NCBI GenBank assembly: GCA_016840025.1
Contig: JAEOTF010000506.1
Coordinates: 1-63,191, forward strand
DNA: 63,191 bases
Direction of reading: 5' to 3'
Origin: Candidatus Hodarchaeota archaeon
Lineage (GTDB): Archaea > Asgardarchaeota > Heimdallarchaeia > Hodarchaeales > YT1-039
Of the stretch, positions 8,657-17,471 are shown piece by piece (positions within the stretch are counted from its first letter, which is position 1; the number at the start of each line of letters is the position of its first letter). The notes under the pieces are model-generated. The model ran no database searches and was not told where the DNA came from. It saw only the letters and a list, made by a program, of their open reading frames with translations. The position numbers and the translations under genes were made by a program.

Positions 8657-8894
8657 TGCCCTCAATTAAATGGAAAAAAGAAACTGCTTTAAAAGACAAG
8701 TAGTATTCAGATAGTGAAGCATCAAATTTTTCACGAAATCTTTGATGAAAAAATAACTATTGATAGGGCGCATTTCTATATAATTTTATTTATTGTATCT
8801 GATCTTCGTTATGTGAGTCCATCTAAAAACACATGGAGTTGGTTACTTATCAAATTGTTTAGATGTTCAAAAAAGGAAGGAGATACGTTATATT

Positions 8895-9566
8895 ATGAGT
8901 GATAAATTATTACTATTGGAACAACTTGTGGAATATTTTACAATTAATCCGTATTCAGAAGTTACTCCTCAAATGGCTGCAACAGGAACACACGGAGATC
9001 AAACAACATGGGTATCTGGTGCATATTATGTAATTTTTAATGATTCTCGATATAAGGACGGGACTGTTTTAACTGAAGATGAATACCGACAGGTAATGAT
9101 AGATAAGCAAGATGGAGTTGTTGGTAAAAAACATGTTGGGATTACTACTTCTGGAATACCCCCTCAGAATTATATATTGACTAAGAGTGGAATGGCTACA
9201 ATTGCAAATCTAGGGCGTTTTCTTAGCGCACTTGCAGATCAATTAATGGGACAGGATAAACATGTAGATCACTTAACACAACATTTCATGAGTAGTATTG
9301 ATGTTAAGGTTGCAGTTTATATTACAAATAATAATGATGAAAAAGTCTTTATGGGACATATGTGGATTCCAGCCTCATATTTTACCACAGCTTTGATGAA
9401 ATCACGTGCAGATATTGATCCACATACTGGTGAGTTCAAAGAAAATGCACCACAAAGAGAATGGGTACAATTTAGAGAGATTACTATTCCTATACCAGCA
9501 TTTTTAATTTATAATCAAAATAATTCTGATAATGATCGAATACATATGGTAGTGATCTCTTTATAG
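8895..9566 (+). CDS. Hypothetical protein, N-terminal part of a frameshifted gene
   Basis: Not recognised. A strong ribosome site (AGGAAGGAG) precedes the ATG by about 7 nt. The 223 residues are predicted soluble, with a small helix-rich start and motifs such as TGTHGDQTTWVSGAYYVIF and TSGIPPQNYILTKSGMATI. The reading frame ends at a TAG (9564-9566), but the -1 frame is open from 9536 and continues as SNTYGSDLFIAGNKESIDD into the next entry. The two pieces therefore appear to be one gene of about 480 codons. Restoring one A near CGAATAC (9537) would join them. The base composition is more AT-rich than the neighbours. Confidence 0.6.
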   Translation: MSDKLLLLEQLVEYFTINPYSEVTPQMAATGTHGDQTTWVSGAYYVIFNDSRYKDGTVLTEDEYRQVMIDKQDGVVGKKHVGITTSGIPPQNYILTKSGMATIANLGRFLSALADQLMGQDKHVDHLTQHFMSSIDVKVAVYITNNNDEKVFMGHMWIPASYFTTALMKSRADIDPHTGEFKENAPQREWVQFREITIPIPAFLIYNQNNSDNDRIHMVVISL

Positions 9567-9697
9567 CTGGAAATAAAGAAAGTATAGATGATGCTAAACA
9601 GTGGTACGTTAAATATGGTATAATAGCTCCAAAAATAACCAAAAAATCATCTAAAAACCAGTGGAGATCTGGGGTTGCAAGAACCACCATTAATGCA

Positions 9698-10348
9698 TTG
9701 GAAAGCATGTACTCAAATATGAATCATGCTGCTTATAAACCATTTAAAGCCCCTCGAAATGGTGATACATATTTTGGTACGCATGGATTAATAGGACAGT
9801 TATTACACCATGCACCGTATATAATATCTGGAACGAAATCCTTAACATGGTACGCTACACAAAAAGCAGCATTGTTTTCCGAAATGGAAAGAGAGAAAGT
9901 ATATGATAACATAATTTATGAGATAGATTCAATCCGAAGAAGAAAATGGACGAAAGAAGATTATACTGCAGTTATTAACTGTATACAAACTATCATTGAT
10001 AACATTCTTAGAAACTCATTCGATTCATACCGAGAGTATTTAAAAGAAGTAAATCGAGCGCAGCTAGGAGATCACAAAGGAATTATAGTTGATTCAGTTA
10101 GTGTAGCACTTATTGATACAGGATATTGCTATTATCATCAGTTAAAATCCTATCTCGTCAAAGCGCAAATGAAATTATTTCCAAGAAGTAAAATAATTCA
10201 TCCAAAAGTTTTCTTACAAATTGATGGATATCTTACGGATAACGATTGGATATTTTATCAGAGGCTTGATAATTCTGGTTTTGAAGAAAAAATCGCAGAT
10301 TATCATTCAAGTGACAATTCAGACGTCTATACAGGTTTGGATAACTAG
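9698..10348 (+). CDS. Hypothetical protein, C-terminal part of a frameshifted gene
   Basis: Continuation of the gene beginning at 8895; the frame is open from about 9536. The TTG at 9698 has no convincing ribosome site, so independent translation is doubtful. The sequence includes GTHGLIGQLLHHAPYI, a basic helix MEREKVYDNIIYEIDSIRRR and LIDTGYCYYHQLKSYLVKAQ. No catalytic motif or known domain is apparent. A tRNA-Lys gene lies about 250 nt downstream on the same strand, so a mobile or integrated origin is possible, but I see no integrase or attachment repeat. Confidence 0.5.
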   Translation: MESMYSNMNHAAYKPFKAPRNGDTYFGTHGLIGQLLHHAPYIISGTKSLTWYATQKAALFSEMEREKVYDNIIYEIDSIRRRKWTKEDYTAVINCIQTIIDNILRNSFDSYREYLKEVNRAQLGDHKGIIVDSVSVALIDTGYCYYHQLKSYLVKAQMKLFPRSKIIHPKVFLQIDGYLTDNDWIFYQRLDNSGFEEKIADYHSSDNSDVYTGLDN

Positions 10349-10594
10349 TATGAAGATGATAAAACTACTGATAAGACCCCCTATTAATTCAATGAAAATT
10401 ATGAAGGTGTGTCATAAGACATGGAATTTTATTTATAACGAAATATTCCCAAAATAACGAAGAGAAAGTGAATTACTTTTTATTTTAATGGTTAATATCT
10501 AAAAAGATATGAAAATAGAAAAAATAATAATTAAAAATCTACAATAGAAATCATGCTCAAATCTATATGTGACCATCAAATAAATAATTAATAA

Positions 10595-10754
10595 GGGCGC
10601 ATAGCTCAGTGGAATTTACTAAAATTCTGAGCAGCCAGGTAGCTCTTGACAAACCACTTTCCAGAACAAGAGCCAAAAGCGGCAGGCTCTTAACATAAGC
10701 TCTCAAATGAGAGAAACCTGTTGGTCGAGGGTTCGAATCCCCCTGCGCCCGCCA
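10595..10754 (+). tRNA. tRNA-Lys (CTT) with three introns
   Basis: The acceptor stem GGGCGCA (10595-10601) pairs perfectly with TGCGCCC (10744-10750). The discriminator is G and CCA is encoded. The anticodon arm is GCAGG (10682-10686), loop CTCTTA/A with anticodon CTT at 10689-10691, and CCTGT (10717-10721). The T loop is TTCGAAT. Introns inferred: 10608-10632 (25 nt, D loop; AG repeated at both ends), 10643-10677 (35 nt, after G22) and 10693-10715 (23 nt, 37/38). The first two leave a 10-nt exon AGCCAGGTAG. The mature length is 77 nt. The T stem has one A-C mismatch, shared with tRNA-Lys(TTT) at 28605. Confidence 0.88.
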
Positions 10755-10939
10755 ATTTTTCTACTTTATAGCTTTTTATAAAAAGATTAACGAAATTATT
10801 TTCTTAATCTGATTACTCTTTCAAAATCAAGGCTTTTTCTTGGTTAAATTCCTCAGACTGGAATTTAACAAAGGTTAACAGCGATTATATGTTTAACTTT
10901 CTTTAAAACGTTATTTTTGTATATTTAGGTTGGAGTATA

Positions 10940-11026
10940 ATGATTTCTAAAAAAATTAAACAATACAAAATTGTTCTAAGCTTAGGAATAGCTATTGTGA
11001 TTGTTCTTAGCTTAGCTTGTTCTTAG
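10940..11026 (+). CDS. Possible 28-residue membrane peptide
   Basis: The reading frame encodes a lysine-rich start followed by one hydrophobic stretch (IVLSLGIAIVIVLSLACS), like a single-helix membrane peptide or a lipoprotein signal with nothing after it. GGAG lies 5 nt before the ATG. No homologue is recognised. The tract GTTCTTAGCTTAG-like repeats make chance composition possible, so support is weak. Confidence 0.25.
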   Translation: MISKKIKQYKIVLSLGIAIVIVLSLACS

Positions 11027-11037
11027 GATAAAACGAA

Positions 11038-11274
11038 TTACATGACAAGAAAATAGGTGATCAGTGAGATAACACATAATACAAGTAATAAATAACGCGA
11101 TGTAAAGCCTTCTCGACGTTTTTTGTTATAAACTATTCCTTTACCTTGACATCTTGGGCAGGAAAAGACTGGGCTGGAATGAAACTGACCCGCGTATTTC
11201 GAACAAACGCCAACGTATATCTCTTGTTTTTTTGAGCCTCTACCATTACAGATCGGACATACTTGAGCAGACAT
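11038..11274 (-). CDS. Small membrane-anchored DnaJ-type zinc-finger protein, paralogue 1
   Basis: Two CxxCxGxG modules of the DnaJ cysteine-rich type are visible: CPICNGRG near residue 6 and CPRCQGKG near residue 39, which should bind one zinc ion. A C-terminal helix (YLLLVLCVISLITYFLVM) follows after KKRREG, so the zinc domain likely faces the cytosol by the positive-inside rule. The ATG at 11274 is preferred because MSAQVCPICNG matches the paralogue MSVLRCPDCKG next door. Function unknown; in DnaJ such modules bind unfolded protein or act in thiol chemistry. Confidence 0.7.
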   Translation of the reverse strand: MSAQVCPICNGRGSKKQEIYVGVCSKYAGQFHSSPVFSCPRCQGKGIVYNKKRREGFTSRYLLLVLCVISLITYFLVM

Positions 11275-11335
11275 TGATTTTTCCAACAATTAGACGATTT
11301 ATCAGTATGAAATTCGCTGCTGAATGAACTGTATC

Positions 11336-11575
11336 TCAATTAAATAAGAAAAAGTAAGAGACCGATAGAATTACACCCAGAAGAATCAGGAAATTGGTCA
11401 AATTTAGACTTCTACGGTTCCTACCGATATTTATTGAACCTGTTCCTTTACATCTTGGGCAAGCAAACGCAGGATTTGTATAGAAAGAGTGGCAGTAATT
11501 AACACCACCGCCTGCCATTGGACTTACCTTTTTTATACCTCTACCTTTGCAATCTGGGCATCTCAGAACAGACAT
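11336..11575 (-). CDS. Small membrane-anchored DnaJ-type zinc-finger protein, paralogue 2
   Basis: Tandem paralogue of the 11038-11274 protein with the same plan: CPDCKGRG near residue 6, a GG-rich spacer with YCHSFYTNPAFACPRC, CPRCKGTG near residue 38, then a basic stretch and a C-terminal helix (FLILLGVILSVSYFF). It is 79 residues long. The genes are 61 nt apart, probably from a local duplication. No DnaJ J-domain is present here, so these are not chaperone co-factors in the usual sense. Confidence 0.7.
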   Translation of the reverse strand: MSVLRCPDCKGRGIKKVSPMAGGGVNYCHSFYTNPAFACPRCKGTGSINIGRNRRSLNLTNFLILLGVILSVSYFFLFN

Positions 11576-11717
11576 AAGTATACTAATATACCACTCAGTC
11601 TGCTATTAAATGAACATCTGCATCTTTGTACATCTTTTCATTGGCACATCAACACATTTTCTTGAGGTTTAGCAATTTATCGTAATTTAGTTAAATTGGA
11701 TAGAGTTTAACAGTGTT

Positions 11718-12620
11718 GTGGATTCCTTTATGATTCTAAAACGAATTGAAGGACGGGCTATTTCACATCCTTATGCTGCTGTAAATGAATTTTCTAGTTG
11801 GCGGTTAAAAGATCTCATACGTCTTATGGACTCTACAGATCGAATTTATTTACAAAAATTTGCTAAAGAGTATTTTTCTGTCACTGCTAGAACTAAGGCA
11901 CTGCTAATAGATAAACTGTATCCAAAAATTATGTCGCAAAATGCAGAACAATTGGATAAATATCGACAATATTTTCTTCAAGGTAGAGAACTGACTATCA
12001 TTCCCCCTGAAGAACGTGACTACGATGGAATTCTAGGAGAAGTCTTTCAACACCCTCATTTTTGTGCAGCGCATGACTTCATTCTCCAAAATACCTCATC
12101 GGTAAAGAGAAAGATCGGATTGTTTACAACTTGCGCAGCAACGAAGCCTTATCCCTATTCACCAAATTTTCATCGAGTTTTTCAGTTCTTAGAAACTATC
12201 TTTGGCAAAGAACAAGTCGCAGAATGTATACACTGGCTTGTTATCAGCAATGCATCTGCTCCCGTTCCTCAAGAATATCATTATAGCTTTCCCTTCTATG
12301 CATACGAATCCAATGTGCTACGTTTTTCCAAAAAAATTCGCTTGGTTTATGAAGAAACTGTGATTGAACGCATGAATCAGTATTTTTCCCGTTATTCTGA
12401 CTACATGGGTTTTGTGGGTCTTTTAAGACCTAATTCCCAATGGGCACAACTCATAACCAAACTACCGATGGAGATAACTTTAGTTCCTAAACCTTCAACA
12501 GCTAAAAAAATAAAAGAAAAGAGTCTAGGCTTGTGGCGGAATCACGGACTAACCCGTCCGATAGTTTTAGAAGAATTAAAATATGAATTAATGAAATTGG
12601 GACTAGAACCCAAGATTTAA
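11718..12620 (+). CDS. ArcS-like (DUF5591-type) tRNA-archaeosine synthesis domain protein
   Basis: Contains the core seen in archaeosine synthase ArcS: GLFTTCAATKPYPYSPNFHR around residues 133-153, then HWLVISNASAPVPQEY and FPFYAYESNVLRFSKKIR. In ArcS this region follows a TGT-like fold and supports conversion of preQ0-modified G15 to archaeosine. Here the PUA and TGT domains are missing: at 300 residues it is a short form, as in split ArcS or related subunits. It starts with GTG and stands alone. A role in tRNA G15 modification is inferred from the family only. Confidence 0.6.
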   Translation: MDSFMILKRIEGRAISHPYAAVNEFSSWRLKDLIRLMDSTDRIYLQKFAKEYFSVTARTKALLIDKLYPKIMSQNAEQLDKYRQYFLQGRELTIIPPEERDYDGILGEVFQHPHFCAAHDFILQNTSSVKRKIGLFTTCAATKPYPYSPNFHRVFQFLETIFGKEQVAECIHWLVISNASAPVPQEYHYSFPFYAYESNVLRFSKKIRLVYEETVIERMNQYFSRYSDYMGFVGLLRPNSQWAQLITKLPMEITLVPKPSTAKKIKEKSLGLWRNHGLTRPIVLEELKYELMKLGLEPKI

Positions 12621-12812
12621 CCGATTAAATAGCCTAAGTGGATATGTTCGAAATAACTATCCTAACCTTAATTGGTTGAATTTGTTTTAAAATAAAATAC
12701 TAACCCTTATTATTAGAGTAAACTATTCCTTAGATTGACAGTAGCTGTTTCACAGAAAACATAGAAATGATCTCTTTCCACCGATGCTCAATATTAGCTG
12801 AGGTACAAAGTC

Positions 12813-14291
12813 TTGTCTTCCGCTTCAAGTGAACCTGTTCGGGTGATTCTCTTTACGAGTGTTGATTGTAAGTTTTGTCCCGCGGTGGACCGTATCGTAC
12901 GTCGTGTTATAGGGACTGGATTGGGAAATACAGTTCATGTCAAGACGGTCGATGTAGATCTCTCTCCTCAAGTAGCTGCCCAATTTCAGATCAGGCAGCT
13001 TCCTGCTGTAGTTATCGATCAAGAAACGGTGTTAGTTGGTTATATGAGTGAAGATGACATTAAAGATCGATTATGGAATAAAATCTTTGAAAATATTTTA
13101 GCAAAAGATGTAGCTTATGGAAAACGCAAGGAAAATATGCTTTACATTACTAAAAAAACAATTGATAGTGTACAAAACAAAGAGATTAGCCGTCAGCTGA
13201 TCGGAGACTACTGTCATCTAGAAACTCTCCAAATGAGTAATTTCTCCATTTTAGCGCTTGATAGAATGGCAGGTCCGCTTCTCTATCAAGCAGGAAAAGA
13301 TGTCGGAAAATATGGCGCGGGGCAAATGCTGTTATTAAATCTGAATCCTCGTATTGCTGCTGAATTTCGGATTGGCCCTCGTTTTCATGAAATTATGCGG
13401 GGACTTCAGCAAGTATACTCGGACCATACACGCTTTCCTATTTGGGTCTCAGATAATGCAGAATTGACAGAGTTAAAATCAGATTCCGCGATCCTTCGTA
13501 TTCATGGATCTGCATATGCAGTTCAGGCTCCAAGAATTGGTGAGCCACTGTGTTATACCCTAGCAGGAGAAATTGCGGGGCAAATCGAAGTGTTGCTAGG
13601 CAGATTTGCGAAAGTTCGAGAGATTTCTTGTTGGGGACTTGGAGATGAATATTGCGAGTTTTTAATTGAAACATCTGAAGAAGAAGAAAAAATCAGAGTA
13701 ACTTCGGATGAAGGAAAAAAAGAAGCATCTGCTCGTCGTGAGCTTTTCTTAACCTCTATTTATGAGATGTCGAGTAATCTTCAAGAGAGTTTAAAGTTCA
13801 AACGAACATTTCGTACAATTGGTGACTTTGTACATATTTCGGTCGTTCAACAAGCCTTAACAGGGCTAAAATTCATGGATCCTTTCTGTGGTAGTCTCCT
13901 GTATTCTGCTGGGAGTGAGTATGGCATGACTGGACCAGGAAAAGAAATCCTTCAACGGCTTATCTATGAAAAACAGCTTCCTATGCCTTTGGAATTTGAA
14001 AATGCGATAGAACTTGTAGCTGTTAATTTAAGCCACCCTTCTTTTCTTCTACCACGCAATCACTCTATTATATCCTCTGAAATTGAGGATGATGAAACAG
14101 CCTATATAACCATCAGTGAATGTGCAACTGCAGCAGGCACCCCAGAGCTTGGGATGACTTTCTGCGATTATATGGCGGGGTTTATCTCCGGGCGACTGCA
14201 ATTGTTGGTCGATGAAGACGCAATTGTAAAAGAGATTGAGTGTCACGGAACTGGTCATGACAGATGCAAGTTTGAAATCACACTCGACTGA
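12813..14291 (+). CDS. Thioredoxin-like domain fused to two V4R domains
   Basis: Residues 9-95 are thioredoxin-like with a CKFC motif (VDCKFCPAVDRI) and the cis-proline region FQIRQLPAVVID. Two V4R (4-vinyl reductase) domains follow. The first is about residues 150-285 and ends in CWGLGDEYCEFLIE; the second is about 330-490 and ends in CHGTGHDRCKFEITLD. The closing CxGxGxxxCxF signature is typical. V4R domains bind small hydrophobic ligands or metals and often act as sensors. A redox-coupled sensor is a reasonable inference. The start is TTG; there is no membrane segment. Confidence 0.82.
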   Translation: MSSASSEPVRVILFTSVDCKFCPAVDRIVRRVIGTGLGNTVHVKTVDVDLSPQVAAQFQIRQLPAVVIDQETVLVGYMSEDDIKDRLWNKIFENILAKDVAYGKRKENMLYITKKTIDSVQNKEISRQLIGDYCHLETLQMSNFSILALDRMAGPLLYQAGKDVGKYGAGQMLLLNLNPRIAAEFRIGPRFHEIMRGLQQVYSDHTRFPIWVSDNAELTELKSDSAILRIHGSAYAVQAPRIGEPLCYTLAGEIAGQIEVLLGRFAKVREISCWGLGDEYCEFLIETSEEEEKIRVTSDEGKKEASARRELFLTSIYEMSSNLQESLKFKRTFRTIGDFVHISVVQQALTGLKFMDPFCGSLLYSAGSEYGMTGPGKEILQRLIYEKQLPMPLEFENAIELVAVNLSHPSFLLPRNHSIISSEIEDDETAYITISECATAAGTPELGMTFCDYMAGFISGRLQLLVDEDAIVKEIECHGTGHDRCKFEITLD

Positions 14292-14353
14292 TAGAATAAA
14301 CTCCTTTCACTTTAGGTTAAGTTAATAATGTAGCGGATTATTTCGGGAATGAA

Positions 14354-14638
14354 CTATGACTCAATTATAATTTTTGGACGTCTCAGTGTATCATCGCCGA
14401 TAATGCTTTGCTCAGCTCTCGCAAGAAGTGCTTTATAGTCTATAAAAAGATGAGGCGAGTCTTCTCTTATGATGGCTATTAACCGTTGTTTTTCAGGCTT
14501 ATCCGGTGGTCCTTGGATCAGCAAAATTACTGGTGCACCGTGCCACTCTTGGGTTTGTAAAAAACAATCCCGAAAGAGAAGGTCCAGCTCAGCCATTGAC
14601 TGAATCTCTGTATTAACTTTGTCAACTACAGATTTCAT
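14354..14638 (-). CDS. Hypothetical protein, 94 residues
   Basis: No family recognised. It reads as a small alpha/beta protein: a helix (VNTEIQSMAELDLLFRD), a beta strand (APVILLIQGPP), then RLIAIIREDSPHLFIDYKALLARAEQ. It lies convergent to the V4R gene and divergent from the acpS gene. Its start region carries one copy of a 17-nt direct repeat. Coding is supported by length and a plausible composition only. Confidence 0.5.
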   Translation of the reverse strand: MKSVVDKVNTEIQSMAELDLLFRDCFLQTQEWHGAPVILLIQGPPDKPEKQRLIAIIREDSPHLFIDYKALLARAEQSIIGDDTLRRPKIIIES

Positions 14639-14709
14639 ACTGCTAGTAATTGATATTATTTAGACCTCCTAGTTTTATCTTTATTTTTTTTATACAGATT
14701 TCATACTGC
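14627..14709. repeat. 17-nt exact direct repeat in the divergent promoter region
   Basis: TACAGATTTCATACTGC occurs at 14627-14643, overlapping the start codon of the minus-strand hypothetical gene, and again at 14693-14709, 14 nt before the acpS start. The copies are 66 nt apart and in the same orientation. It may be a regulator site shared by the two divergent genes or a trace of a small duplication. Confidence 0.55.
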
Positions 14710-14722
14710 GGAAAGTGATCTG

Positions 14723-15199
14723 ATGGACAATCCTGTACTATCTATTACAGAATCGCGCGGGCAAGTAATTCTCGGCATTGGAATTGATATTGAAGAAATT
14801 ATTCGTTTTCAGAAGCTAATTAAAGCTGAAAAGGAACCCTTCTTTGAGAAAATCTTCTCCACAGCCGAGATCGACTATGCTAAAAGCAAGAGTGATCCCG
14901 CGATTCACTATTGTGCTATGTATGCAGCTAAGGAAGCTGCCTTTAAGGCTTTTGCTATTCACACAAATATAATTTTTAATAACATAGAAGTACTACATGA
15001 TCAAACTACTAGTGCCCCATACATTCAAATCAGGGAAACAACTAATAAACCTCAAATGAGAATAGTAGAAAAGAGCAATACATTCCTTTCTATTTCCCAT
15101 ACACATAGTGTGGCAGTAGCAGTGGTAGTAGTAACAATTCCAGAGGAAGAACTTGAAAAAATTATCTTAGAAAGAGAGAAAAAAAATAGCTTGACATGA
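14723..15199 (+). CDS. acpS: Holo-[acyl-carrier-protein] synthase (AcpS-type phosphopantetheinyl transferase)
   Basis: Transfers 4'-phosphopantetheine from CoA to a serine of an ACP. The two family motifs are present: GIGIDIEEIIRF (metal-binding Asp, about residue 18) and YAAKEAAFKAF (catalytic Glu/Lys, about residue 72). FSTAEIDYA matches the usual F(S/T)xxE segment, and LSISHTHSVAVAVVV ends the domain as in AcpS. The partner is almost certainly the ACP encoded convergently 23 nt away. Most archaea lack ACP-dependent synthesis, so the pair suggests acquisition from bacteria. Confidence 0.88.
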   Translation: MDNPVLSITESRGQVILGIGIDIEEIIRFQKLIKAEKEPFFEKIFSTAEIDYAKSKSDPAIHYCAMYAAKEAAFKAFAIHTNIIFNNIEVLHDQTTSAPYIQIRETTNKPQMRIVEKSNTFLSISHTHSVAVAVVVVTIPEEELEKIILEREKKNSLT

Positions 15200-15222
15200 T
15201 TGCTTTATATTATAAAATGAAC

Positions 15223-15456
15223 TTAGAGATATTTCGAAAGAATTTTTTTAATGTCATCAAAAGTTTGCATTGCAAGAACTTCCTCTTCAGTGAAGTGAAG
15301 AGAATAGTGCTCCTCTAGTTCTGTTACAAGCAAGAGATGAGCCATAGAATCCCATTGATCGCAGTCCTTTTGTGAAAGCTTGTTGTTAATAGTACTTGAA
15401 TCCAAACCAAGTACATTCTCAAAAATAACTTTAAGTTTAGCTTCTAAATCAGACAT
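15223..15456 (-). CDS. Acyl carrier protein
   Basis: A 77-residue, acidic, all-helical carrier with the modification motif DSMAHL; Ser37 is the predicted phosphopantetheine site (WDSM). The typical C-terminal helix with TFDDIKKIL is present. The gene order on the minus strand runs deacetylase, acyltransferase, FkbH, ACP, and such ACPs beside FkbH usually carry a glyceryl or similar unit rather than fatty acids. The AcpS gene converges on it. Confidence 0.9.
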   Translation of the reverse strand: MSDLEAKLKVIFENVLGLDSSTINNKLSQKDCDQWDSMAHLLLVTELEEHYSLHFTEEEVLAMQTFDDIKKILSKYL

Positions 15457-15620
15457 TTCTGTAGACTCGCTCTTATTAAACGGTTTGAGATATTCTAAGG
15501 GGAAGAAATATTATAACAGGTACATTCTTGGTTTTTTTAGTATGTTTTTTTTCTCATTTGACTTTTTCCAATTACCTTTTATTCGCAAGAAAACCCACTT
15601 GTTTGAGCAGTGGGAGAATG

Positions 15621-17471
15621 TCATTGTGTTTTCTCAATTGTTATCCAGAAAGGCGGATCAAATAGTTCCTCAGGAATTTTTAACGTCCATAGACTCTGTT
15701 CTTCCGACTCTTCCATAAGACTGAAACAGTTCTTTGAATAGTATAATTCAGTTTGCTGATTTTTTTTGGTAGGAAGATATTCACCGATTATTTTGGTTAC
15801 ACCTTGATTAGCTGCAAATGATATGATAGTTGCGAGAAATGCATTTTCAATACCCCGCCCCAAAACACGACAACTTAGTAGAAAGGTATCAATATACCAG
15901 ATAGAGTTCTTAATTTTAATTATACAAACACCTACCTGCCCTTCATCTCCAAATTTATCAGATGCCCAAAGCCCAAAAAGTTTAAAATTAGGATTGTCCA
16001 TCAATTTCTGAATTTCGGGTAATGTTCTACGTCTGGTTGTTAAATTGAATTGGTTTGTCTTCCCAACAAGCATAAAACTTCGTTGGAGACTTTCATTTGA
16101 AACAGGTGCGATCTTGACCTGGATTTGAAGAGAAGCTAGATAGTCATGTAAACTCCCAACAGTCTTTTTGAATACTTCTCTTTGTCTTTTAGCTGCATAG
16201 AGTTCACTTTTTCGACGATCTTCCTCAGTTAAAGCCAAAACATCAAAAACTTTAAGATTTTCTAGAAATTGGCGATATTCAAGTGGTGACTCAGGTAACT
16301 CAGGAACAAGGACTTGGGGAAGCGCTTGGCGTATAAGTTCACGTTCAACAGCACTGTCATCAAAAAAAATCATGCTGTCGAGTCCAATGTTTAGCTCCTC
16401 AGCAATTGAAATTATATTCTCAGCCTTATTTTCCCAATTAATTCGAATAGCTGCAAAATGTTCCTCACGAAGCAACATATATCGATGATTCTTCAATACT
16501 TCTAGGACATCTTCATAATTATTCTTACTTGCTATAGCTAATATTATCCCTCTCTTATACAAACCGAGTATTGTTTCCTGAAACTCATAAAATTCTTTAC
16601 CAGGGAAAGTAGGACCGAGTTTGATACCAGATAGACCATCCTCTCCAATAATCCCCCCCCATAAAGTATCATCAAGATCAAGGATTATACATTTTTTGGC
16701 TTTACCTGTAGCTGCTTTCAGATATCTGATGAATTCTGTACCTAAAACGGGGATAAATTCAGAAGTAAATTCAATAGACCCCCGATAGTGTAAGCGAGGG
16801 TCAAATGCGCGGTTTTGCCCATATCTTGCTGTTAATTGATTTAAATCGAAAAGAAAGGTAGAATAATCCTCTTTAAATGTTTGAATAAGCTGTAAATTTA
16901 GTTTTGTAACAAATTCCTGAATACCAGCATCCAGATGAGTGTCTAAAATACCCACAGGGGAAAAAGAGGGGATAATAAAGTTACTAAAGACTACTATAGT
17001 ATTTAATCGATCATGAAGAGTATTTACTAGATTCTTAAATTCCTCTATAGTGTTTTGTATCTTTTTATCAATATCTGTACTCGTCATTACCAAGGGTAAG
17101 TCAATTAATTCACTGTAGGAAATAAGATACTCAAGTGGAATTAGAATAAAGATTATGTGAGGCTGAAAGGAATACAAAAAGCTATTTGGATCCAAAATTT
17201 CTTGTTGGTATTGGTTAAATCCCCCTGTCCTGCTGATGGGGAAAAATTCAGCCTTAAATGCTTCAATCTCAATGCATGTTGTAACGGGTTCTAAAGTTGA
17301 TCCACCTATTACCGTAAACCTTATTTGCTGAAATGAAGGGAGATCTGCAGCATTAGCGACGATTTTTTTAATTTTATTGCGTAAAACACGATAAGAAGTA
17401 TATGAGACGCTGGTAGATGAATTTATGAGTTTAAAAAGCTCCTTTTCCAAGTTTTCATAGGCATTTGTCAT
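15621..17471 (-). CDS. FkbH-like HAD-family protein (ACP-loading, glyceryltransferase type)
   Basis: In polyketide clusters FkbH proteins dephosphorylate 1,3-bisphosphoglycerate and load glyceryl onto an ACP. This 616-residue protein has the same build: an SGNH-like N-terminal region (1-240), a HAD domain beginning KKCIILDLDDTLWGGIIGEDG (nucleophile in DLDDT) with MIFFDDSAVERELI, and a C-terminal GNAT-like region (about 440-616) with LVGKTNQFNLTTRR and FGDEGQVGV. The start overlaps the end of the acyltransferase by 4 nt, so translation is coupled. The true acyl unit cannot be read from sequence. Confidence 0.87.
   Translation of the reverse strand: MTNAYENLEKELFKLINSSTSVSYTSYRVLRNKIKKIVANAADLPSFQQIRFTVIGGSTLEPVTTCIEIEAFKAEFFPISRTGGFNQYQQEILDPNSFLYSFQPHIIFILIPLEYLISYSELIDLPLVMTSTDIDKKIQNTIEEFKNLVNTLHDRLNTIVVFSNFIIPSFSPVGILDTHLDAGIQEFVTKLNLQLIQTFKEDYSTFLFDLNQLTARYGQNRAFDPRLHYRGSIEFTSEFIPVLGTEFIRYLKAATGKAKKCIILDLDDTLWGGIIGEDGLSGIKLGPTFPGKEFYEFQETILGLYKRGIILAIASKNNYEDVLEVLKNHRYMLLREEHFAAIRINWENKAENIISIAEELNIGLDSMIFFDDSAVERELIRQALPQVLVPELPESPLEYRQFLENLKVFDVLALTEEDRRKSELYAAKRQREVFKKTVGSLHDYLASLQIQVKIAPVSNESLQRSFMLVGKTNQFNLTTRRRTLPEIQKLMDNPNFKLFGLWASDKFGDEGQVGVCIIKIKNSIWYIDTFLLSCRVLGRGIENAFLATIISFAANQGVTKIIGEYLPTKKNQQTELYYSKNCFSLMEESEEQSLWTLKIPEELFDPPFWITIEKTQ

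Noticed and set aside
8714..8902. A 62-codon reading frame before the orphan gene
   Set aside because: It overlaps the real start and ribosome site of the gene at 8895 and has no recognisable feature.
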